From an uncultured Tenacibaculum sp. (GTDB lineage: Bacteria; Bacteroidota; Bacteroidia; Flavobacteriales; Flavobacteriaceae), in contig CANLMR010000007.1 of NCBI GenBank assembly GCA_947492185.1, positions 62,001 to 126,000 of the forward strand: a stretch of DNA of 64,000 nucleotides, given 5' to 3'. Shown here piece after piece: positions 57,577-64,000 of the stretch. A program made the position numbers and the translations under genes. The notes beneath the pieces were generated by a model, which had not been told where the DNA came from, made no database searches, and was given only the letters and a program-made list of their open reading frames with translations. Numbering within the stretch: the stretch's first letter is position 1; every line of letters begins with the position of its first letter.

Positions 57577-58530
57577 ATGAGTTTTTTTAAAAAAATATTC
57601 TCCAAAGAAAAAAAAGAAACATTAGATAAAGGATTGGAAAAATCTAAAGACAGCTTTTTCTCAAAACTTTCTAAAGCAGTTGCCGGAAAATCTAAAGTAG
57701 ATGACGATGTTTTAGATAATTTAGAAGAGGTTTTAGTTTCTTCTGATGTTGGGGTAAATACTACACTAAAAATTATCGATAGAATCGAAGAACGTGTTTC
57801 ACGTGATAAATACTTAGGAACAGAAGAGTTGAATAAGATTCTTAGAGAAGAAATAGCAGGCTTGCTTTCTGAAACAAATGTCGGAAATGAAACAGAGTTT
57901 ACAATTCCTGAAAATAAGAAGCCATATGTGTTAATGGTTGTAGGAGTAAATGGAGTTGGTAAAACGACTACTATTGGAAAATTAGCATCTCAGTTTAAAA
58001 AGAAAGGCCTGAAAGTAGTTCTAGGAGCTGCAGATACATTTAGAGCAGCAGCAATCGATCAATTACAAGTTTGGGCGGATAGAGTAGAAGTTCCTATTGT
58101 TCGTCAAGAAATGGGATCAGACCCTGCTTCAGTTGCATTTGATACGTTACAATCAGGAATAAATCAGGATGCAGATGTAATTATAATTGATACAGCTGGG
58201 CGTTTGCATAACAAAGTAAATTTAATGAATGAGCTAACTAAAATTAAACGGGTAATGCAAAAAGTAGTAGGAGATGCTCCACACGATGTATTATTAGTTT
58301 TAGATGGATCTACTGGTCAAAATGCATTTGAGCAAGCCAAGCAATTTACTAAAGCGACAGAAGTAACATCTTTAGCAGTTACTAAATTAGATGGAACAGC
58401 AAAAGGTGGAGTTGTTATAGGTATTTCTGATCAGTTCCAAATTCCTGTAAAGTATATTGGTGTAGGAGAAGGGATTGATGACTTACAAGTATTTAATAAA
58501 TTTGAATTTGTAGATAGTTTTTTTAGATAA
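57577..58530 (+). CDS. ftsY: signal recognition particle receptor FtsY
   Basis: 317 aa from ATG 57577 ('MSFFKKIFSKEKKE'); a TTG three codons earlier is not needed. The N-terminal amphipathic Lys-rich membrane-targeting helix replaces the long acidic A domain of E. coli. N domain (about 35-105), then the G domain: P-loop 'GVNGVGKTTTIGKLA', 'DTFRAAAIDQLQ', 'IIDTAGRLHNK', 'TKLDGTAKGG' and 'YIGVGEGIDDLQVFN'. It docks ribosome-SRP complexes at the membrane. Confidence 0.97.
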   Translation: MSFFKKIFSKEKKETLDKGLEKSKDSFFSKLSKAVAGKSKVDDDVLDNLEEVLVSSDVGVNTTLKIIDRIEERVSRDKYLGTEELNKILREEIAGLLSETNVGNETEFTIPENKKPYVLMVVGVNGVGKTTTIGKLASQFKKKGLKVVLGAADTFRAAAIDQLQVWADRVEVPIVRQEMGSDPASVAFDTLQSGINQDADVIIIDTAGRLHNKVNLMNELTKIKRVMQKVVGDAPHDVLLVLDGSTGQNAFEQAKQFTKATEVTSLAVTKLDGTAKGGVVIGISDQFQIPVKYIGVGEGIDDLQVFNKFEFVDSFFR

Positions 58531-58553
58531 TAGAACTTCGCATAATAGAATAT

Positions 58554-58580
58554 AAAGCTCCTTTTAAAGGAGCTTTTTTA
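58554..58580 (+). terminator. terminator after ftsY
   Basis: AAAGCTCCTTT / AAAGGAGCTTT stem with T-run. Confidence 0.85.
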
Positions 58581-58584
58581 TTTA

Positions 58585-58592
58585 TATCTTTG
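58585..58592 (+). promoter_or_regulatory. candidate -7 box of the amidase gene
   Basis: TATCTTTG fits TAnnTTTG, 30 bases before the GTG start and just after the ftsY terminator. No TTG at the right distance. Confidence 0.4.
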
Positions 58593-58599
58593 AGTATCA

Positions 58600-58626
58600 A
58601 TGAATCTTAAAAACTTATTATCGTGA
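58600..58626 (+). other. eight-codon upstream reading frame
   Basis: ATG at 58600 opens MNLKNLLS and stops at TGA 58624-58626, overlapping the amidase GTG (58623-58625). The overlap could couple translation of the amidase to the short frame. Confidence 0.3.
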
Positions 58627-60254
58627 ATAAGGTATTAACGTTACTATTTGCTCTTTTTCTTATTGGGTGTAATAAAGAAGAAAAAGAAATTAAATTCTTT
58701 ACAAAATATGATGAAACAGCTGAGCTTAAAAGTCAGCAAGAACATCAAAATCCACGTATGAAATTCAAGTTGCTTCAGTCTAAGTTTATAGATATGAACA
58801 AAGTTTTTAAACCTTTTCAAAAAGAACTATCAACGTTTACAGAAGAAGAGTATACAAATTTGAAACCATTAATAATTGAACAATCTATACCTTCAATCCA
58901 ATATTCAATAAGGACTGGTAAGTTATCCTATGAGAAGCTTTCTTTATTTTATTTATATCGAATTAGAAAATTTGAAAGTGATTCTGCAAAGTATTTAAAT
59001 GCAATTATCAGCTTGAATCCAGAAGTACTTAAAAATGCTAGAAGGAAAGACAGTATTGCGAAAACAAGAAATATTGATAATACTTCAATGTTTGGTATGC
59101 CTATTTTATTGAAAGATAATATCAATACAACAGGAATGAATACTACAGCTGGAGCGGAAGTTTTAGTTAATAACAATCCAAAAGATGCTTTTATTGTTAG
59201 CAAACTAAAAGAGAATGGAGCTTTGATTTTAGGAAAAGTTAATTTAAGTGAATGGGCATATTACTTTTGTTCAGGTTGCCCTTTAGGATATAGTGCCGTT
59301 GGTGGACAAACTTTAAACCCTTACGGTCGTAAAGTTTTTGAAACAGGTGGTTCAAGTTCTGGTAGTGGTGTGGCAACGGCTGCAAATTATGCTATTGCTA
59401 CGATTGGAACAGAAACAGCAGGTTCTATTACATCACCATCTAGTCAAAACTCTGTAGTTGGTTTAAAGCCAACTATTGGTTTGTTAAGTAGAGATGGAAT
59501 TGTTCCAATTTCAAGTACGCTAGATACTCCTGGCCCAATGACAAAGAATGTGATGGACAATTATATTTTGTTAAAAGCTTTATTAGGAAAAGATTCGAAT
59601 GATAAAAAGTCATTTACGTTGGAGGATGAAGAGCAACTTTTTAAAACAAGCGATTTAAAAGATAAGAATATTGGAGTATTAACTTCACTATTGAATGACT
59701 CAATTTATAAAAGTACTATTGAAAAAATTAAAAATGCAGGGGCTAATGTTATTGAAATTTCTCCTGAACAAACTAGTTTACAAGGTTTTTTAACATTGTT
59801 AAATATTGATATGAAACATGATTTGCCAAGTTATTTAAAAGGTAAAAGCATGCCTGTATCTTCAGTAGAAAATATAATAGAGTATAATACGAAAGATTCT
59901 ATTCTGAGAGCACCATATGGTCAGCAATTATTTGAAGGTATTGTGAATGATACAACAACTGCTACTCAATTTGAAGTTGTAAAGCAAAACTTAAAGAAAG
60001 AAGGGTTAACTTATTTCAAAGATTTTGATGAGAAAAAGTTAGATGCTATTCTTTCTATAAATAATTACCATGCAGCGTATTCTGCTGTTGCGGAATATCC
60101 GAATCTTACAGTCCCAATGGGATATAAAGATTCAGGTGAACCAATAAGCTTAACATTTATTGGAAAGCCAAAAACAGAATTTAAATTACTGGAATTAGGT
60201 TTAGCCTTTGAAAAATTAACTCAAGTAAGAAAATTACCTCATAATTATCAATAA
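58623..60254 (+). CDS. amidase-signature lipoprotein
   Basis: 543 aa starting with GTG; no ATG is in a position to give the lipoprotein signal 'MNKVLTLLFALFLIGC' (lipobox Cys16). Amidase-signature catalytic triad: Lys164 ('ILLKDNI'), cis-Ser in 'GGSSSGSG' (about 242-249), nucleophile Ser268 in 'GTETAGSITSP'. All are present, so it is likely active on an amide outside the cytoplasm. Substrate unknown; related proteins in Bacteroidota occur as amidases of the GatA-like branch but are not GatA. Confidence 0.9.
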   Translation: MNKVLTLLFALFLIGCNKEEKEIKFFTKYDETAELKSQQEHQNPRMKFKLLQSKFIDMNKVFKPFQKELSTFTEEEYTNLKPLIIEQSIPSIQYSIRTGKLSYEKLSLFYLYRIRKFESDSAKYLNAIISLNPEVLKNARRKDSIAKTRNIDNTSMFGMPILLKDNINTTGMNTTAGAEVLVNNNPKDAFIVSKLKENGALILGKVNLSEWAYYFCSGCPLGYSAVGGQTLNPYGRKVFETGGSSSGSGVATAANYAIATIGTETAGSITSPSSQNSVVGLKPTIGLLSRDGIVPISSTLDTPGPMTKNVMDNYILLKALLGKDSNDKKSFTLEDEEQLFKTSDLKDKNIGVLTSLLNDSIYKSTIEKIKNAGANVIEISPEQTSLQGFLTLLNIDMKHDLPSYLKGKSMPVSSVENIIEYNTKDSILRAPYGQQLFEGIVNDTTTATQFEVVKQNLKKEGLTYFKDFDEKKLDAILSINNYHAAYSAVAEYPNLTVPMGYKDSGEPISLTFIGKPKTEFKLLELGLAFEKLTQVRKLPHNYQ

Positions 60255-60335
60255 AAAATATAATTTTTAAAAATTGTGGAGCCGTAAAAATTAGATATTT
60301 TTACCGCTAGTATATTTAATAACTACTATAAAAAC

Positions 60336-61814
60336 ATGAGAAAAAAACTTTTACTACTATCACTTTTATTAACTTTTACGTTAACATCTCAAATATCTGA
60401 TATTTCTGAGTTGGCTAATGGGAAACTTTTAAAATTCACTTCAATAAAAGAATCTAATGGAGCTATTTATGGTTATGTTATGATTTCTGAGTTAGATGAA
60501 ATAGACAAAGATCATATAAGATATGAATATATAATATTAGATAAAAATCTGAATAAAGTAGCTAATGGTAATTTTAATGAAAAAGATTATAGAGGATTAT
60601 ATACTAGATTTGGTGCTATTAGTAAAGTAAAAGATAAGTTACTCATGACTGTGACTCACTTTAGTGCAAGTCCTATAGAATATTATAGCCTTTATAATAC
60701 ATTTAGAATTATCAATATTACTGAGAATAAAGTTTCTGAACCATTCTATTTCAACGAAGAAAAAGCATTTATAAATGGAGAAAGACCTAATAAAAAGTTT
60801 TTAAGAACTATAAGGAAAAATAGAGTTGTTTACCCAATAGCTACACAATCTGGATTTCTATTAAATGATTTCTTAATTCCTAATATAGGTTTTAAAACCT
60901 CACAAACTATGAGGATGTATGATATTGAGAAAAATAAAAAGTGGGAGCATGTAGCTAATAAAGAAGAACTAAAAGGGGTTAAAGTTAATGAGATTATTGA
61001 CGATGAAAACTTTTTATACTCATTTACTAATAAGAAAACTAAAATGGTTACTATACATAGTTTAGATCCAAATACAGGAAAAGAAATTTTTCGATATGTA
61101 ATGGAAAAAGAAGGTTCTAAAGCAAATCACATGTATAATATTGAAGATTTAGGAGATAGATATGTGATTATTGGTAAAATGAGCCCTTTTCATAGAAAGG
61201 GTTATGATTCTGAGAAATCTTTAGGGGTTTTTAGAATAGAGTTAGATAAAAAAGGGAACGAGCTATCTAAAAATTATTTTTTCTGGAATCAAGCTCGTCA
61301 ATTTATTGAAATAAATCAAAAAGGAAAAACTAAGGATGGTTTTAGGTTGATAGCTAAGAATTTTTATGTTTTTAAAGATGGAACAATTTCGGTATTGACA
61401 GAAAAGCGTAAACCAAATAAAGGATTGTTTGGAACTACAAGTTATAGAACTGCAGATTTTGTAATCTTAAATTTTGATAAAGATTTTAACTTAAAAAGCT
61501 TAGATAAAATTGAAAAAGATTTATCTAAATATTCATTCTCTGATTATCTATATTCTCAAAAAGTAAAAGATGGTAATGGAGTAGTTTTCTTTTACAATGA
61601 CCATAAAGAGATGGAAGGTGATAGTAAGAAAAAAAATTGGGTTTTAGGTATAGTAAGTATTGTAAATGGTAAACTTAATCATGAACAAATCCCAATGTCA
61701 TCAGAAGATCATTTTATTATTCCTTACATAGCTAAAGAAGGTTATATTTTATTGAGGGAGCTAAATAAAGATTCTGATTACGATCAATTGCGACTAGAAA
61801 AATTAAACTATTAA
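60336..61814 (+). CDS. secreted protein of unknown function
   Basis: 492 aa. The signal peptide 'MRKKLLLLSLLLTFTLTSQ' is followed by a long run of beta-rich segments with repeated phrases (e.g. 'YEYIILDKNLNKVANGNF', 'TADFVILNFDKDFNLKSL', 'VLGIVSIVNGKLNHEQIP'), which suggests a beta-propeller or WD-like scaffold. No catalytic motif is visible and I cannot name a family. Convergent with the M48 peptidase gene. Confidence 0.7.
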   Translation: MRKKLLLLSLLLTFTLTSQISDISELANGKLLKFTSIKESNGAIYGYVMISELDEIDKDHIRYEYIILDKNLNKVANGNFNEKDYRGLYTRFGAISKVKDKLLMTVTHFSASPIEYYSLYNTFRIINITENKVSEPFYFNEEKAFINGERPNKKFLRTIRKNRVVYPIATQSGFLLNDFLIPNIGFKTSQTMRMYDIEKNKKWEHVANKEELKGVKVNEIIDDENFLYSFTNKKTKMVTIHSLDPNTGKEIFRYVMEKEGSKANHMYNIEDLGDRYVIIGKMSPFHRKGYDSEKSLGVFRIELDKKGNELSKNYFFWNQARQFIEINQKGKTKDGFRLIAKNFYVFKDGTISVLTEKRKPNKGLFGTTSYRTADFVILNFDKDFNLKSLDKIEKDLSKYSFSDYLYSQKVKDGNGVVFFYNDHKEMEGDSKKKNWVLGIVSIVNGKLNHEQIPMSSEDHFIIPYIAKEGYILLRELNKDSDYDQLRLEKLNY

Positions 61815-61819
61815 TAAAT

Positions 61820-61850
61820 AAAAAAGCGAAGATTAATCTTCGCTTTTTTG
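61820..61850. terminator. terminator between convergent genes
   Basis: AAAAAGCGAAGA-TTAA-TCTTCGCTTTTT, a perfect hairpin with A- and T-runs. The stop codon of the leftward M48 gene (61833-61835) lies inside it. Confidence 0.88.
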
Positions 61851-63152
61851 TTGAGTATAATAATCAGCAATTTGCTTAATTTCATTTAACCTTAAATTCC
61901 ATAAAAAACTTAAGAATTGCTGATAGCTTTTATCTTGTTTGTTTGGAATGATTTTATCTACATGTCTGTTAAATTGATATTTTTTCTTTGCTTCATAAAG
62001 CTTAGTAAAATTAATACCTAACCACTTCTTGTAGTAAGAGTTTTCAGGTTTTTCCATCAGTTTATTTAATATTGAGTAAATGCTTAAACCATAAGATTCA
62101 TTATAAAATAGATTTATAATACTTTCTTGATTAGCAATTTCTTTTAACTTTTTAAAGTTTGAATTGGATTCATTTTTTAATTCCTTTGATCCAGAAAAAT
62201 CAGTAGAAAATATCCTTTTCAAGTTGGTTATTCTTTCATCTAATTCAGGATGAGACTTTAATGAATCTTTGTCTATTTTATTTTTAAAATGATTGTAGTT
62301 GTAAGAATCAAAATCTTCAATCTTCATCCATTCGTGCTTAAAAGGTTGCTCAGGTAAATCAAAGAATGTTTTATATACTGTTGAATCTACTTTTATATTT
62401 GGTAACGAATCGTAATTCTTTAATAAATACAAAGTCTGTAAATATTCATTTGCAGAAAGCTTAGTGTTTTTATATAACAGGTATCCTAAAGAATCGGCTT
62501 CTACTTCTTGTTTTCTTCTTTTTTCGCTATTGTTGTACAAGATATTCTTCAATACAGAAAAAGCTTCTGAATGAGTATTATATCTTTTTTTTCGTATTCT
62601 TTTTACTTGCTGTTTTTTCTCCTTTGAAATTTCCATTTTTGCTCTGGAAACTATTGTGTTTTCAGTATGATTTAGAAGTTGGTGTGCAATTTCATGAGTT
62701 ATAACTGAGATTAATTGCTGTTCATTGTCTAGGTATGAAAACAATCCCATGTTTAAAAAAATCAAACCCCTACCCATACTTAATGCATTCGGTGAGTTTT
62801 GCTTAATTACGAATACACTAATTTTCTCATCAATTATATTTTTATTGTTGGTAATTATACTATTGGTTAATGAATCTATATATCCTTTAAAAGTAGCATT
62901 GAGTACGACTCTCTTTTTTCGAATGCTTTTTGAAATATCATCATGAATTCTATTAAAAGAAGCGGTGATTCCTTTTCTTAGCTTACCTCTATACCTTTTC
63001 TTTATTTGCTTTTCTAATAATTGAAAATCGGTATCGATCTTTTTAAGTAAATCACTTCTTTTTTCATAGTTTGAAGTATCTAAAGCAATATAGTTTTGGG
63101 AAAAAGAGATGAAGGAGACTAAGAAAAATAATAGCAAAAATCTTTTTTTCAT
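61833..63152 (-). CDS. M48-family metallopeptidase
   Basis: 439 aa from the Met of 'MKKRFLLLFFLVSFISFSQ', a proper signal peptide; an upstream frame to 63254 overlaps the rimO start and adds no sensible residues. The zinc motif HEIAH is in 'VITHEIAHQLLNHTEN' (His153, Glu154, His157) with the third ligand Glu in 'QEVEADSLGYLLY'. The N-terminal helix bundle and a C-terminal helical part of about 150 aa are not typical of HtpX. It probably acts on envelope proteins. Divergent from rimO. Confidence 0.85.
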   Translation of the reverse strand: MKKRFLLLFFLVSFISFSQNYIALDTSNYEKRSDLLKKIDTDFQLLEKQIKKRYRGKLRKGITASFNRIHDDISKSIRKKRVVLNATFKGYIDSLTNSIITNNKNIIDEKISVFVIKQNSPNALSMGRGLIFLNMGLFSYLDNEQQLISVITHEIAHQLLNHTENTIVSRAKMEISKEKKQQVKRIRKKRYNTHSEAFSVLKNILYNNSEKRRKQEVEADSLGYLLYKNTKLSANEYLQTLYLLKNYDSLPNIKVDSTVYKTFFDLPEQPFKHEWMKIEDFDSYNYNHFKNKIDKDSLKSHPELDERITNLKRIFSTDFSGSKELKNESNSNFKKLKEIANQESIINLFYNESYGLSIYSILNKLMEKPENSYYKKWLGINFTKLYEAKKKYQFNRHVDKIIPNKQDKSYQQFLSFLWNLRLNEIKQIADYYTQQKSED

Positions 63153-63202
63153 ACAAAATGTATTTTTTGAGCAAGATACCAATATTTTTAAGGAAATAGC
63201 AG

Positions 63203-63210
63203 TAATTTTG
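63203..63210 (+). promoter_or_regulatory. candidate -7 box of rimO
   Basis: TAATTTTG, 20 bases before the ATG. No TTG at the expected distance. Confidence 0.45.
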
Positions 63211-63230
63211 TACTCCTTAAATTCAGATAG

Positions 63231-64000
63231 ATGCGTACTAAATCTACAAAGCAAAATAAGATAAATGTAGTAACCCTAGGTTGTTCTAAAAACGTTTACG
63301 ATAGTGAAGTGTTAATGGGACAATTAAAAGCCAATGGTAAAAATGTAGTTCATGAAGATCCAGAAGATGATGGTAATATCGTGGTTATAAATACGTGTGG
63401 TTTTATTGGTAAGGCTAAAGAAGAAAGTGTAGATACAATTTTACATTATGCACAACGTAAAGAGGCAGGTGAAGTAGATAAGGTTTATGTAACGGGATGT
63501 TTAAGTGAGCGTTATAAACCAGATTTAGAGCAAGAAATTACTAATGTAGATCAATATTTTGGCACGCATGATTTACCTAATCTATTAAAGGTTTTAGAGG
63601 CAGATTATAAGCACGAATTAATAGGAGAGCGTTTAACAACAACTCCTCAACACTATGCGTATTTAAAAATAGCAGAAGGATGTGATCGTCCTTGTTCGTT
63701 CTGTGCAATTCCATTAATGAGAGGTAAACACAAATCTACTCCAATTGAAGAGTTGATTATCGAAGCAACCAAATTAGCAGAATCTGGAATTAAGGAAATA
63801 ATGTTAATCGCTCAAGATTTAACATATTATGGATTAGACATCTATAAAAAAAGAGCATTAGCTGATTTATTAAAAGAATTGGTTAAAGTAGAAGGAATTG
63901 AGTGGATTCGTTTACATTATGCATTTCCAAGTGGGTTTCCAATGGATGTGTTAGCTGTAATGAGAGATGAACCAAAGGTTTGTAATTATTTAGATATTCC
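63231..64000 (+). CDS. rimO: ribosomal protein S12 methylthiotransferase RimO, 3' end outside window
   Basis: The first 256 residues are present. The N-terminal MTTase domain has three cluster cysteines (Cys18 in 'TLGCSKNVYDSE', Cys56 in 'NTCGFIG', Cys90 in 'VTGCLSE'). Radical SAM cysteines C151xxxC155xxC158 are in 'EGCDRPCSFCAIPLMRGKH', followed by 'LIAQDLTYYGLD' and 'IEWIRLHYAFPSGFPMDV'. It adds a methylthio group to Asp of ribosomal protein S12. The 'RPCSFC' and 'PLMRG' versions favour RimO over MiaB. It lies downstream of ftsY, as in many Bacteroidota. Confidence 0.95.
   Translation, partial: MRTKSTKQNKINVVTLGCSKNVYDSEVLMGQLKANGKNVVHEDPEDDGNIVVINTCGFIGKAKEESVDTILHYAQRKEAGEVDKVYVTGCLSERYKPDLEQEITNVDQYFGTHDLPNLLKVLEADYKHELIGERLTTTPQHYAYLKIAEGCDRPCSFCAIPLMRGKHKSTPIEELIIEATKLAESGIKEIMLIAQDLTYYGLDIYKKRALADLLKELVKVEGIEWIRLHYAFPSGFPMDVLAVMRDEPKVCNYLDI

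Noticed and set aside
1-64000. CRISPR array, prophage, integrase, transposase or toxin-antitoxin module
   Set aside because: No direct-repeat/spacer pattern and no matching protein families were found anywhere in the window.

Overview
This window is AT-rich chromosomal DNA from a member of the Bacteroidota, most likely a marine Flavobacteriaceae. The evidence is consistent throughout. Promoters follow the Bacteroidota pattern (TTG about 20 bases before TAnnTTTG). Clear Shine-Dalgarno sites are scarce. Many secreted proteins end their signal peptide in A-Q. There is a carboxypeptidase-like/TonB receptor, and marker families such as DUF5916, DUF2141, DUF4295, CtlX and PafA occur. Genus cannot be set from the sequence alone. 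No phage, insertion sequence, CRISPR array or integrase was seen, and the window reads as core genome with lineage-specific secreted proteins.

Layout. 1-6200 is a thiamin operon (ThiE/TenI-like fragment, thiD, thiE, thiG, thiH, an alpha/beta hydrolase, and a ThiF/MoeB-rhodanese protein), carrying two copies of a palindromic dispersed repeat. 6204-12030 has an unknown protein, CtlX, a run of five small secreted or lipoprotein genes rich in lysine, and a PafA-like phosphatase. 12174-17538 has mlaE-mlaF, tRNA-Lys and tRNA-Tyr, a PAS histidine kinase, a single-domain response regulator and a DUF389 membrane protein. 17569-21944 is a leftward AraC/GyrI regulator, TonB receptor, DUF2141 and TPR gene set. 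22016-26302 has pdxH, sixA-like and ppx-like genes and a repeat-filled OmpA-family protein. 26389-34368 has a solitary ParA-like ATPase, tRNA-Ser, aroC, a radical SAM protein, a membrane-bound AraC regulator, an NTF2-like protein and a DUF5916 protein.

34434-43193 is mostly leftward: pyruvate dehydrogenase E2 and E1-alpha, a secreted unknown, a VanX-type dipeptidase, a bestrophin, an NTF2-like protein, and a DUF4870-PadR-PspC operon with a recognisable promoter and possible operator. 43360-48861 has DUF4442 and AIM24-like proteins, a TlpA-type lipoprotein, a short-chain dehydrogenase, a HAD phosphatase and an FSA-type transaldolase. 48951-56701 holds menD, a short CvfB-like protein, an esterase-fold protein that has lost its nucleophile, menB, purU, an FAH-family protein, two small membrane proteins and cinA. 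56784-64000 is rpmB-rpmG-DUF4295-ftsY, an amidase, a secreted unknown, an M48 peptidase and the start of rimO.

How it works together: the window supplies cofactors (thiamin pyrophosphate, PLP, menaquinone, chorismate), and several ThDP enzymes (E1-alpha, MenD) use the first of these. No complete new system can be shown from the sequence. The best leads are the OmpA protein built from about twenty 23-residue repeats, the family of tiny secreted basic proteins with a shared RLRFRNKR motif, the hydrolase inside the thiamin operon, the solitary extended ParA, and the AraC-TonB receptor-DUF2141-TPR unit of unknown substrate.
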